Shown here piece by piece: positions 19,618 to 28,561 of a DNA stretch of 60,653 nucleotides (position 1 is its first letter; the number at the start of each line of letters is the position of its first letter). Below the pieces are notes generated by a model. The model searched no databases. It was given only the letters and a program-made list of their open reading frames with translations, and was not told where the DNA came from. The translations under genes and the position numbers were made by a program. This DNA comes from Gammaproteobacteria bacterium (GTDB taxonomy: Bacteria; Pseudomonadota; Gammaproteobacteria; DSM-16500), in assembly GCA_013288655.1 (NCBI GenBank), contig JABDBK010000005.1:1-60653 (forward strand), in the 5' to 3' direction.

Positions 19618-20361
19618 TTATACTTTTTGATAAATATTTACTGAGTTTACCCCCCAACTCATGACCTCAAATGTCTGGCTAATCACCTGAAACGACGCAT
19701 GTTGAATTTTTTTAGTCGTTACAATCACACGACTGCCTTTTTTCAACAACATCAATTTTGCGAGTAATTTTTCCCATGAGTGATAACTTAGACAAGTTGC
19801 ATTAATAAATATAATATCTCCATTCGAAATATCTGCATGTAAAAAATCTTCCTGAAGAAATTCAATATCAGCGATATGTTGTGAATGAACTCTCGCTAAA
19901 TCTTTCGCCTTACCAAGCTGTGCATTGGCAAGATCACATAGTCCTGGTAACAATTCAACCCCATAAGCTTTTTTAATCTTAAAAAAACTGGCCGCTACAA
20001 AAACTGCTTTTCCCGCACCACTGCCCAAATCATAAAATACATCACCGACCTGTGGCTTTGTTTTATCAAGAATAGTATAAAAAGGTAAAAATTCAATCTC
20101 TCCATAGGTGAATGCATCATCATCTATACCCAGTTTTTTACGTTCTTGCTTGGAAATACCTGTAGTATTCAATCCCTTGTATAAATCATACAAAAAATAC
20201 TCCGTCTTTATGAGCCCTTTCCAGTGTGGATATAGTTTTAATTTTTTTTGAAGTTCTCTATGAGATAAATAAGGTTTTATTTTATAGCGCCATAACCATG
20301 GGCCCCATATGATGAATATGACCAATATCAAAACAATTACATTATAAAAATTCAAACTCAT
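19618..20361 (-). CDS. Membrane-anchored DOT1-like SAM-dependent methyltransferase
   Basis: 247 residues. One membrane segment (6-24) is followed by a class I methyltransferase fold: DDAFTYGEIEF at 81-91, the SAM-binding YDLGSGAGKAVFVAA (110-124), the acidic end of strand 2 in AYGVELLPG, and a post-motif GDIIFINATCLSYHSWEKL. The order of a YGE box before the DLGSGxG motif and the FINAT motif resembles the DOT1/KMT4 family of histone lysine methyltransferases, which also occurs in bacteria with unknown substrates. A bacterial protein target is equally possible. It is monocistronic, between convergent and divergent neighbours. Confidence 0.7.
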   Translation of the reverse strand: MSLNFYNVIVLILVIFIIWGPWLWRYKIKPYLSHRELQKKLKLYPHWKGLIKTEYFLYDLYKGLNTTGISKQERKKLGIDDDAFTYGEIEFLPFYTILDKTKPQVGDVFYDLGSGAGKAVFVAASFFKIKKAYGVELLPGLCDLANAQLGKAKDLARVHSQHIADIEFLQEDFLHADISNGDIIFINATCLSYHSWEKLLAKLMLLKKGSRVIVTTKKIQHASFQVISQTFEVMSWGVNSVNIYQKV

Positions 20362-20443
20362 AAAATCCTGACTGAAAAATCATTGATGAGAGCCCAGTAT
20401 TTGTTATACATTGGCTTTCACAAAAGTGAAAGATGGAGATACC

Positions 20444-20935
20444 ATGAAAACGATGTTAATGAAAGCCCTACTGATAGCCGCACCGCTTGTACTAACAGCA
20501 TGTTCTTTAACTATGGATAGTGATAATACTACACAAAAACATCCTGTTATTGTAGAAAATGCCCAGGAAGCTACACAACAAACGCCTTCGGGAGCGCCTG
20601 CCGCTGAAACTCATGACCAAAATACATTACAATCCGTTAAACTTGGAACAGCACCTGCGAGCGAAGAACCCATAGGCGGCTCGCTTGAAAAGTCTATGGA
20701 TTCGGATGATAAAATCAAAATGTCACGGGCCCTTGATAAATCGCCCGGCAAAACCACTTCATGGACTAATAATCGTATGGGCATGCATTATGCAGTCACC
20801 CCTATACGAAAAGTCGTATTAAAAGACAATCCATTTTGCCGAACTTATCAAATGACAGCGACCCGCGGCAGTCATACAAAAGAAGTATCAGGTACGGCTT
20901 GTATTTCTGAAGATGGTAATTGGCATCCTATGTAA
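20444..20935 (+). CDS. Lipoprotein with 17-kDa-antigen-like C-terminal domain
   Basis: 163 residues. The signal peptide ends in a lipobox (LVLTAC), followed by a low-complexity linker and a C-terminal domain with two Cys (NPFCRTYQ and SGTACIS). The same C-terminal pattern occurs in the lipoprotein at 32116-32586, so the two are paralogues. The start at 20444 has GGAG 5 nt upstream. A perfect hairpin (CTTTCAC, AAAA, GTGAAAG at 20415-20432) lies just before that site and could be an operator or an mRNA element. Confidence 0.75.
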   Translation: MKTMLMKALLIAAPLVLTACSLTMDSDNTTQKHPVIVENAQEATQQTPSGAPAAETHDQNTLQSVKLGTAPASEEPIGGSLEKSMDSDDKIKMSRALDKSPGKTTSWTNNRMGMHYAVTPIRKVVLKDNPFCRTYQMTATRGSHTKEVSGTACISEDGNWHPM

Positions 20936-20944
20936 AATGACAAC

Positions 20945-21508
20945 TCATGGAAATGTAGCGCCCTGTGTTGCCCCATGATTTGTTTCGTTTTCATAGTTAA
21001 TATCTTTGGTATTATGCTCCGCAATCACCTTATAGGCGATATTATCTGCCGTGCTTGCTAAGTCTTCACAGCTTTGCATGGCGGGTAATGCTGTTAAGGC
21101 ACGCTCAATCGCAACGGCTGCTGCAACTCCATTTTCAGCATGGCCTCTTTCGTGGGTCTTTAAGTGTTCCATATACGTATCCCAATGATGTTTTAAACCA
21201 TCATCTGCTAACGCATAATCGGACCATTCTGGAAAATGGTAAGTTATATCAACTTTCACATCCACTTTAGTTAAATAACACCCATTCGTAACGGGTTGAT
21301 AATGGTATTGCCATTGAATATACCACTTTGTGCTTGCATCAAAATGTTCAGATGCAATATCGCTAGGACCAAACATGGACATTTGCGCTCGTAATGCATC
21401 GGCGGTATGACCGGTGATTTTATAATTAGCGTATTGTTCATGAACCATAGGTTCTGCATACAGAGCTGTGCTGCAAAAAAAGAATAATAAAAATATCAAA
21501 GTTCTCAT
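20945..21508 (-). CDS. Periplasmic DUF922-type putative zinc protease
   Basis: 187 residues. The signal peptide (MRTLIFLLFFFCSTALYA) is followed by one domain with WYIQWQYHYQP, a VDVKVDITYHFPEW strand pair, and the zinc-ligand motif HERGH at 119-123, typical of DUF922 predicted secreted Zn-dependent proteases. The substrate is unknown. The gene ends 10 bp from the convergent lipoprotein gene. Confidence 0.8.
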   Translation of the reverse strand: MRTLIFLLFFFCSTALYAEPMVHEQYANYKITGHTADALRAQMSMFGPSDIASEHFDASTKWYIQWQYHYQPVTNGCYLTKVDVKVDITYHFPEWSDYALADDGLKHHWDTYMEHLKTHERGHAENGVAAAVAIERALTALPAMQSCEDLASTADNIAYKVIAEHNTKDINYENETNHGATQGATFP

Positions 21509-21610
21509 AAATAAGGCTTCGTAATCATTGTTTATTTTGGCTTAAAATTATACAGGCCAAAGCTTAAGATATTCTTAACACTTTGGAGGATGCATCAGGG
21601 GAGGACGACA

Positions 21611-22777
21611 CTATAACTTCTCAGCCCATTCTTTAAAAAAATCTAACCAGGGAAGGACTTCAACATTATCGATCTTTTTTTGATGCTCGCCTAGATATAA
21701 CACCACGGAACGGCATGGTTTCCCAATATATTGTTCAAAGCTTTTTAAACCTCTCAAATCTTGCTGAGAAACTGTTTTTGAGGCTTTTACTTCAATCGCA
21801 GTAATAGAATTATTTTCTTCCAAAATAAAATCAACTTCAGCACTATTTTCGGTGCGATAAGACGAAATTCGTATGGTCTCATTATGTGAAGATGCCATTT
21901 CATTTAATTGGTTAAACACAAAACTTTCAAATAATAATCCAATACGATCGAGCGAAACAATAAAGTTGCTCATTAATCCATTGAGTACGCCAACATCGAA
22001 AAAGAAGAAACGCGGATGTTGCACTAAGCGTCTACGCGTGCTTTTCGCAAATGCGTCACAACGTTTCACAATCAACGTGTCTTCCAGGATTTCAAAATAT
22101 CGCACAGCGCTTTGTCTTGGTATCATGGCTTCAGATGACAATTTCGACAAATCTAAATATCGTGTTGCTTCGGCGGCTACTACATAAATAAACCGCGAAA
22201 AGCCTTCAATATTTTTGGTCAACGCTTCTGCTTGCACTTCTTCTTTTAAATAAGTTGCAGCGTATGATTTCAATGTCAGCATTTTTTCAGATGGGTCTGG
22301 TTCTGTCGTAATACCTGGCAATGTACCGAATGCTAATGCAGATTTAATATCAATCTCAAAGTTTAACTCTTCGCAAGTTAAAGGGCCCAAATGAAAAGCA
22401 TGGACACGTCCAGGCAGTAAATTTGCTTTGCCACGCACCAATTTTCGCGCGGATGATCCCGTCAATAAAAAGCGAAATTGATTTTTTTTCTCATCGAGAA
22501 GTGCCTGCACCGTATTCAGCAATGAAGGGAGTCTTTGAATTTCATCGATTAATATGGTGCCTTTCTGTAGTTTGGCGAGCCGTTCTTCTAATTCATTTGT
22601 ATTGCTTGCAAACTCAAGATAAGTTGATTCACGTGCCAGGTTAATACTCATGGTAGGGTTTAAATGTGCCATTAGCGTAGATTTTCCCACTTGACGTGGG
22701 CCTAATAACAAAATGCTTTTTTTAGTCTTTGCTAAAATCTCAAAAAGCTTTCGTGGTATGTAATCAGATTGCGGCAT
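21611..22777 (-). CDS. AAA_14/DUF4143 ATPase with PD-(D/E)XK-like C-terminus (copy A)
   Basis: 388 residues. Walker A is GPRQVGKS (26-33) and Walker B is ILIDEIQ (75-81). A helical middle region leads to a DUF4143-like domain with EVDFILEENN...AIEVKAS (about 313-332), the D...E-x-K pattern of restriction-endonuclease folds. The family is widespread in bacteria and archaea, often in several copies, with no settled function. It is one of three paralogues here (see 34932 and 51882) and the most divergent of them. An AGGTGA site precedes the ATG. An inverted repeat spans its probable promoter. Confidence 0.88.
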   Translation of the reverse strand: MPQSDYIPRKLFEILAKTKKSILLLGPRQVGKSTLMAHLNPTMSINLARESTYLEFASNTNELEERLAKLQKGTILIDEIQRLPSLLNTVQALLDEKKNQFRFLLTGSSARKLVRGKANLLPGRVHAFHLGPLTCEELNFEIDIKSALAFGTLPGITTEPDPSEKMLTLKSYAATYLKEEVQAEALTKNIEGFSRFIYVVAAEATRYLDLSKLSSEAMIPRQSAVRYFEILEDTLIVKRCDAFAKSTRRRLVQHPRFFFFDVGVLNGLMSNFIVSLDRIGLLFESFVFNQLNEMASSHNETIRISSYRTENSAEVDFILEENNSITAIEVKASKTVSQQDLRGLKSFEQYIGKPCRSVVLYLGEHQKKIDNVEVLPWLDFFKEWAEKL

Positions 22778-22798
22778 GCGAAATCACCTATATAATGT

Positions 22799-22834
22799 TG
22801 TGGTTATTTTACGTGACATTTTAACCGCATGCAA
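22799..22834 (-). promoter_or_regulatory. Promoter with inverted repeat upstream of ATPase copy A
   Basis: On the minus strand, TTGCAT (22834-22829), 17 nt, TAAAAT (22811-22806). An 8-bp inverted repeat with one mismatch (TGTGGTTA at 22799-22806, TAACCGCA at 22822-22829) brackets the spacer, a suitable place for a repressor. Confidence 0.45.
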
Positions 22835-22878
22835 TATATTAGTTGTAACATATCAAAAAAATGGGTCAAGTCTCGAGA

Positions 22879-24243
22879 TTAAGATGATTTCTTGCATGAA
22901 ATGTATACCTTTGAGGCTAATATGGTCTGCTGGATATTGCATAGATTTGCAATACTGCTGTTTTTGCTTGACATAAGTTTTGATAAAGTACGGTCGCGCA
23001 AACCATGGCGTGCCCAGCAGCAGATGGGCGCGGCAACAGCGAGAAGGCGCCCACCGTAAATTCCTAAATAAAAATCAGCCCCTAACTTAGAATCCTTGTT
23101 ATAAAAGTAAGACGAGTTATCAAAATTATTCAATCTACGTGCAGGCACTGTCTTATTACCTTTTACTAAATCATCAATGCCGGCTAGTACCACTTGGGCG
23201 TCGCGCGCCGATAGTATACTTTGCAACTTTCCAAAGCCATTGATCCAAAATATACCATTTTTATCACTCTCCCAACCTCCAAAGCGCTTATTAACATTCT
23301 CCTCAAACCACTGAGCTACTTTTTGTAAAATCCTAGGATCAAAAACTAAACCAGAATGGACTTCTTTCTTTATTTCTTCTTGTAACTCTTTTTCAAGTTG
23401 ATCAATTAAATTGACTTCATGGCCATCGATCACCTTTATAGATTTCGCTTGCCGTGCTTTAAGGGTCATTCCTTCATCGAAGTGGATTTCACTGATACTT
23501 TCTCCAAACTTTATTAGGATATCGACATAACGCTTAATGCGCACTTTGTTATCATTTTTTGCCTCTTTGGAAGTGATGCACTTTAAATCATCTGCAACTC
23601 TTTCATCAGATAAGCCGCCTGCCGCCTTTAGTCTTTCAACGATGCCGCGTTGCTTTTCATCTTCTATACCTTCCTTAAGATCAACATCACCACCCATGGC
23701 AGCAATTTTTATAAGGTTTCCTGTCACAGGCGTTCCGCGTGGATCGATGACAGTCACTTGAATATCTAAAAGTGGTGGATATGCTCTTACTCTAGCTACT
23801 ACTGTCTCGACATCGTTTTCTTCACCTCGTAAAATCATGTTTCCAAGTTGAGCCACATCAGAACGTAGCAAATCTAAAAACGGTCTGCCAAAAAGAGTGA
23901 ATTGAGGTGCCTGAGGTTGTATTGCGGGCATATTGGGAAAATCGAGACCTTTTGCCTCACCTTCATTAGCGGTATAATCATCCAAAATGATATCTTCTAT
24001 AACTGTAGGAAATATACAAGGAGCAACTTCCAGTTCATTTGAATTAACATTCATGCCGCGAGAAACTTGCTTGGAACTTGTTTCTGGTGTTTTGTGTTCT
24101 AGTAGGATCGACCAAAATCTTTGCAAGCTTGAGGCGAATGGCAAGCTATTTAACGAAAACTTGAGAAGATTTCGAGCAGGCTCTAACGTATTCGATTTCG
24201 TTTCTTCTTTTCCACTATTCGATCTGCTACCGCTTGCAGCCAT
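22879..24243 (-). CDS. Hypothetical protein, possible secreted effector
   Basis: 454 residues, no signal peptide. The N-terminal ~90 residues are Ser/polar-rich. A conserved-looking core (about 110-400) reads LFGRPFLDLLRSDVAQLGN, then VTVIDPRGTPVTGNLIKIAA and GGWESDKNGIFWINGFGKLQ. The last ~50 residues are Cys/Ser/Lys-rich and differ in composition, which could mark a frameshifted or worn C-terminus. I do not recognise the family with certainty. The start has AGGAA upstream. It follows the lipase-like gene by 46 bp on the same strand, so they may form one unit. Confidence 0.65.
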   Translation of the reverse strand: MAASGSRSNSGKEETKSNTLEPARNLLKFSLNSLPFASSLQRFWSILLEHKTPETSSKQVSRGMNVNSNELEVAPCIFPTVIEDIILDDYTANEGEAKGLDFPNMPAIQPQAPQFTLFGRPFLDLLRSDVAQLGNMILRGEENDVETVVARVRAYPPLLDIQVTVIDPRGTPVTGNLIKIAAMGGDVDLKEGIEDEKQRGIVERLKAAGGLSDERVADDLKCITSKEAKNDNKVRIKRYVDILIKFGESISEIHFDEGMTLKARQAKSIKVIDGHEVNLIDQLEKELQEEIKKEVHSGLVFDPRILQKVAQWFEENVNKRFGGWESDKNGIFWINGFGKLQSILSARDAQVVLAGIDDLVKGNKTVPARRLNNFDNSSYFYNKDSKLGADFYLGIYGGRLLAVAAPICCWARHGLRDRTLSKLMSSKNSSIANLCNIQQTILASKVYISCKKSS

Positions 24244-24289
24244 AAAAAATTCCTCGTCATATAATTTTATAAGTCATTACTTTACATTA

Positions 24290-26515
24290 CTAGCTTGTTG
24301 TTATACCAGCAATCAATGTTGTACTCTTTACGTCAAATGCGTTCGTTACAACCGCAACCAACGGAACCCGCTTTGCAAGCTCGGCCATAAATGTTCTGGC
24401 ATTGTACCCAGACCAATACCAACTCCGATAAATTTTTTCAACCGATTGGTCTAATTTATTTTTAAGTGACAAATCAAGATGTGTCATAGCAAGTAATATA
24501 ACACCAATATTATAAGTATCCGCAGATTGATATATATAAGTATTGATTTTTTGCATAAAAGTAAGCAAAGGATAATTGCCTTCATGATCTATTTGATTTG
24601 TGATAGCAGGTTCATGAGATAATAATTCGAGAGCTAATGCATAGTTAACGTTTTCAATAGCATGATGCAAAAGATTTTTGCCATTTTCATCTTGTAAACA
24701 AACGATGTCTTCAAGTTCTTTATTATTTAATAATTTTATAAGACGCGCTTCCTCAACCGAATTCATTGCCTTGATGCGTGCAATAACAAATGTCAAAGTT
24801 TTTTCATGTTTCCCATTTTTTTTATCGAATAAAACAGAATTAGTAAATTCACTTTTAAATCTTTCTTCATGCATATAAGCCTGACTAAGCATATGAATGC
24901 CTGTATCAAGAATATGAGTTGATTTATTGGTGAGATGTTCTTGAATTTTATTACATTCGTCTGTATTAAGAGAACCATCATCTTTATGGCTTTTGAATAT
25001 GGAATATCCTTGTTTGGGTAGTACGCTTTGTTTGAAATGATGTTTGGTATGCGCAGCTTTCGTATTATTAAATATTTCAGTAAACATAGCACCCATACAA
25101 AACGCACTCGCAATCCAGCCTAGAGGATTACTGCCTACCAAACCAAGACCCGCAGGAAAAGCGGCACTTGCACCTAAGGCTGCCATAAATGTTCTTGTCG
25201 TCGCTGATTCAACTTGCAATACTTTAATTTTTGCGCCATTTTCATGGACTTTATTGAGTATATTGCCATGGCCTATGGATTGCAGCACATCACCATTGAC
25301 AAATCCAAACGTCGCATGCTGCGGAATACCCGCTTTAACAAGTATAGCTGCCAAATCATTTGAATAATCAATCACAGGTGACAACACACCTGCAGAGTTC
25401 CATACGTCAACTCGCATGTCAAATATCAAATTCATATCTATTTTAATATCACTTAAATCTCTTTGATGCGGGCTTAACTTTTGCAAAGTATGATTAAATT
25501 TTATTTCAAGTTTATTTATTTTTTGTTGAACTTCTTCATCTTTTATCTGAAACGCTAAAATACGTTGCAAGGAATGAAATAATAATTGCGATAAAGCACC
25601 GCCTAAGCTATGTCCGCATATCATGATTTTTACGGGCTTTCCTATTTCATGAATGGCATCAATGACTTGTTTGAGGATTTGATCTTCACCTTGTCTGAAT
25701 GATTCTTCTCCTGGAGTTCTTTCAAGATCTGCGTTAAGCGATTCACCACCATAGGTACCTGCCCAACTAATATATAATGTTGGTAAAGCTTCCTCTTGAA
25801 TGGTTTTAGAAATTAAAATAATGCCTTTTAATCCTCTATTTCGCTTACCATCTCTCATGACTCTAATTTCACGAATAGCGTACTCTTCCAGAACTTGACC
25901 TGTTTCATTGGTGATTTTTAAATGTTCGAATTTATCTTCATTTTTTGCAACTTGATAGGCTACATTATGGCCCACCAATTCGGAAGCTCTAAATTCTTGC
26001 AAAAGTTTATCTTGTTCGACTATTCCTGCATAAGCAAGGGTAATGACCCGAAATAAGCCGCCAACATCTGTGATGGCTTTAATTAAAGCTTGAATATCTT
26101 TAACTTTTGAAAATAAAACACGAATTTTTTCTTTAAATTGACCAATATAATAAAGTTCCTGCTCTCGATTATAGGGTGGTTTTCGATAGAGCAAAATATA
26201 TTCACTAAACAACATCACATCTAAAATCATTGACCTAATTTCTTTATCGTCTAATGCTGATTTAAGTACTTCATTTTCTATTTTTTGTGCTTGAATAGCT
26301 TTATCAAGATTGTTACGTTTCGCCTCATGCGTCCAGCTTGAAATACCCAAATCCGTAACTTTAACAATTTCTGTTAATATCTCTTCTTTTTCTTTTTCCT
26401 TATAATCTATTGCAGATAAATATTGCATCTCCAATAAATCTTTTGTATCTCGTTGCATGGTTAATACTTTATCTTCTACCGATGGTTTCAACTCCATATT
26501 TTTTTGTCCGAACAT
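24290..26515 (-). CDS. Large lipase-class-3-like protein with ankyrin-like repeats, candidate effector
   Basis: 741 residues from the ATG at 26515, which has AGGAGG 8 nt upstream just after the asnB stop. The N-terminal ~200 residues are helical. An alpha/beta-hydrolase segment follows, with SWAGTYGGESL (~251-261, resembling an oxyanion loop) and the nucleophile elbow GHSLGG (301-306, Ser 303). A Gly/Ala-rich hydrophobic stretch lies near 443-477. One or two ankyrin-like repeats (DENGKNLLHHAIEN; DHEGNYPLLTFM) lie near 600-660. There is no signal peptide. Lipase plus ankyrin without an export signal fits a type IV secretion effector of a Legionellales bacterium; this is inferred. Confidence 0.75.
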   Translation of the reverse strand: MFGQKNMELKPSVEDKVLTMQRDTKDLLEMQYLSAIDYKEKEKEEILTEIVKVTDLGISSWTHEAKRNNLDKAIQAQKIENEVLKSALDDKEIRSMILDVMLFSEYILLYRKPPYNREQELYYIGQFKEKIRVLFSKVKDIQALIKAITDVGGLFRVITLAYAGIVEQDKLLQEFRASELVGHNVAYQVAKNEDKFEHLKITNETGQVLEEYAIREIRVMRDGKRNRGLKGIILISKTIQEEALPTLYISWAGTYGGESLNADLERTPGEESFRQGEDQILKQVIDAIHEIGKPVKIMICGHSLGGALSQLLFHSLQRILAFQIKDEEVQQKINKLEIKFNHTLQKLSPHQRDLSDIKIDMNLIFDMRVDVWNSAGVLSPVIDYSNDLAAILVKAGIPQHATFGFVNGDVLQSIGHGNILNKVHENGAKIKVLQVESATTRTFMAALGASAAFPAGLGLVGSNPLGWIASAFCMGAMFTEIFNNTKAAHTKHHFKQSVLPKQGYSIFKSHKDDGSLNTDECNKIQEHLTNKSTHILDTGIHMLSQAYMHEERFKSEFTNSVLFDKKNGKHEKTLTFVIARIKAMNSVEEARLIKLLNNKELEDIVCLQDENGKNLLHHAIENVNYALALELLSHEPAITNQIDHEGNYPLLTFMQKINTYIYQSADTYNIGVILLAMTHLDLSLKNKLDQSVEKIYRSWYWSGYNARTFMAELAKRVPLVAVVTNAFDVKSTTLIAGITTS

Positions 26516-26534
26516 ATGACATTCCTCCTTAATA

Positions 26535-28475
26535 TTAAGAAGCCGTCCAAACAGGTAATTCACACAAACCACCAAAAAAAAGATGATGCCACAATTGCGT
26601 TGAAACAACTGTAGCCAAAACAGCATCAAGCACAAACTGACGCGGCATGATTTGAGGATAACTCACTTGTAACATTCTTTCACGCGCCACTTTCACTGGA
26701 TCAAAATAACCTGCTTTTTTAATAGACTCATAGGAAAGCAACTGGTCCACCCATGCAGGTCTATTTTTATCTAGAAAAATACTCGACAAATGAGTACTAA
26801 AACTTATCTTACGTCTATTGGCTATTTTATTAGGGAATATGTTTGCGGCAACTTTTCGTAATATCCATTTCTCAGTCAAACCATGCAATTTATATTTAGG
26901 ATCGATGGATGCACAAAAAGCAATAACATCTTCATCTAAATAAGGATATCGTGTTTCAACAGATGAATGCATCGCAATACGGTCCCCTTTTGAAAGCATC
27001 AACAAACCAGGCAGCATCACTTTATAACCCACATAAAGCGATTGATTCAAAGGATGCCATTTTTTCATTCTTTCGTTTCGAATCTCCAAATCATCATAAG
27101 GATTGTGTTGTGCTAAGCTCTCCCACATCGATTCACTGTAAACACTTTCCCGTGCCAAACCTACGGTTTCATACAAAAATTGTTGTGCTGGACGGGTTCC
27201 ATAAAGCACATCGCTTGCTTCTGCCAGGCTATGTTTAGGTTTAGGATGAATGGAAAATTGCGTTAACTTTCGAGTCCATCTCGGTAATACAGGGCCCAAC
27301 CATTGTCGTATACTTTCACTTATTTTCTGTGCTTTAAAACAAAAATATCCTCCAAAAGCTTCGTCGGCACCTTCGCCGGTGAGAACCACTTTATAACCTT
27401 GATGGTTAACAAGCGCTGCAAGCTGCATCAATGCTGAACATGAAGTATCTAAAATGGGGCCTTCTGCAGCGAGAACAAGCTCAGGGAATGCTCGAACAAG
27501 CTGAGATGCATCCAAGGTCAACGTAGTTAAAGGAGAACCACAAATCGCTGCTGCTTCTTCTGATTTTGAACGCTCATCATAACCTACTTTATTTAAACTG
27601 ATAGTAAAAGCAGGAATGGGTTTTTTACCAAAACGAGATCCCATACCTAATATCAGGGAAGAATCCACACCACCACTCAGATAACTCGCAACAGGTACAT
27701 CACATCGAAGTCTTTTTTGCACTGCTTTATCCAACAAGCTATCTAATTCCTCGATCAAAGGCGCAGGATCAGTTAATCGACGTTCATCACCGGCATCTGG
27801 AAAATCCAAATCCCAGTATTGACAAGTTCTCACTTGACCGTCTTTAATTCGCAAATAGTGTCCTGGTGGTACAAGCGTTATACCTTCAAAAAAAGTACGC
27901 GTTGTACCTGCGCAGAAAAAATTAAAGAGATAATCAATGCCTTTTTTGTCGGGTTTAGGAACTACTAATCCAGAAGAAAATAATGACTTGACCTCAGATG
28001 CCCATAAAAACCATCCGTCGACTACCGTATAATAAAGCGGACAAATACCTACTCTGTCACGCCCCAAAATAAGCATATGATTTTTTCGATCCCACAACGA
28101 TACGGCAAACTGACCACGCGCAAAATCAAACATTTTTTCGCCATGATCTTCATATAAGTGAAGCCATGCTTCCGTATCACATTGTGTATGAACACTATGA
28201 CCACGCTGTACTAAATCATGACGAATTTCTGGATAGTCAAAAAGCTCGCCATTAAGGGCAACCCACACATCTTTTGCATGATTCGCAATGGGCTGTCTGC
28301 CATTTGCTAAATCAATAATAGACAGCCTTCTCACCCCCATCGCAAGTCCAGGCTCCATATGTATATACTCATCATCGGGCCCTCTATGCGCGATAGCCTG
28401 GGTCATGGCCAATAATCTATGTCGAGAAAACTCTCTCCTACCTGTCAAATCCAACGCCCCGGCTATGCCGCACAT
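26535..28475 (-). CDS. asnB: Glutamine-hydrolysing asparagine synthase
   Basis: 646 residues. Cys2 (MCGIAGAL) is the glutaminase nucleophile of the N-terminal Ntn domain (1-~200). The synthase domain holds the PP-loop SYLSGGVDSS (~262-271) and GEGADEAFGGY. It amidates aspartate, or a related acid, using glutamine and ATP. It is divergent from the MFS-phnX-phnW operon across 86 bp that contains two TATAAT-like boxes, and is followed closely by the lipase-like gene. AsnB homologues also act in surface-polysaccharide or natural-product pathways, so the acceptor is not proven. Confidence 0.88.
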   Translation of the reverse strand: MCGIAGALDLTGRREFSRHRLLAMTQAIAHRGPDDEYIHMEPGLAMGVRRLSIIDLANGRQPIANHAKDVWVALNGELFDYPEIRHDLVQRGHSVHTQCDTEAWLHLYEDHGEKMFDFARGQFAVSLWDRKNHMLILGRDRVGICPLYYTVVDGWFLWASEVKSLFSSGLVVPKPDKKGIDYLFNFFCAGTTRTFFEGITLVPPGHYLRIKDGQVRTCQYWDLDFPDAGDERRLTDPAPLIEELDSLLDKAVQKRLRCDVPVASYLSGGVDSSLILGMGSRFGKKPIPAFTISLNKVGYDERSKSEEAAAICGSPLTTLTLDASQLVRAFPELVLAAEGPILDTSCSALMQLAALVNHQGYKVVLTGEGADEAFGGYFCFKAQKISESIRQWLGPVLPRWTRKLTQFSIHPKPKHSLAEASDVLYGTRPAQQFLYETVGLARESVYSESMWESLAQHNPYDDLEIRNERMKKWHPLNQSLYVGYKVMLPGLLMLSKGDRIAMHSSVETRYPYLDEDVIAFCASIDPKYKLHGLTEKWILRKVAANIFPNKIANRRKISFSTHLSSIFLDKNRPAWVDQLLSYESIKKAGYFDPVKVARERMLQVSYPQIMPRQFVLDAVLATVVSTQLWHHLFFGGLCELPVWTAS

Positions 28476-28561
28476 AGTTGTATTCCTTTTGAGTAATCAT
28501 TTTTCTATAATAAGGATAACAAGTATAATCTTCTCACACAAAGAACTTAATTAAGGATGAT

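Noticed and set aside
22879-23050. Frameshift at the C-terminus of the hypothetical effector-like gene
   Set aside because: The composition changes toward Cys/Ser/Lys near the end, but no continuation in another frame was recognised, so I only note the oddity.
28476-28561. A single shared operator between asnB and the MFS gene
   Set aside because: Two TATAAT-like boxes are present, but neither has a good -35 at normal spacing and no dyad was found, so no specific promoter is called.
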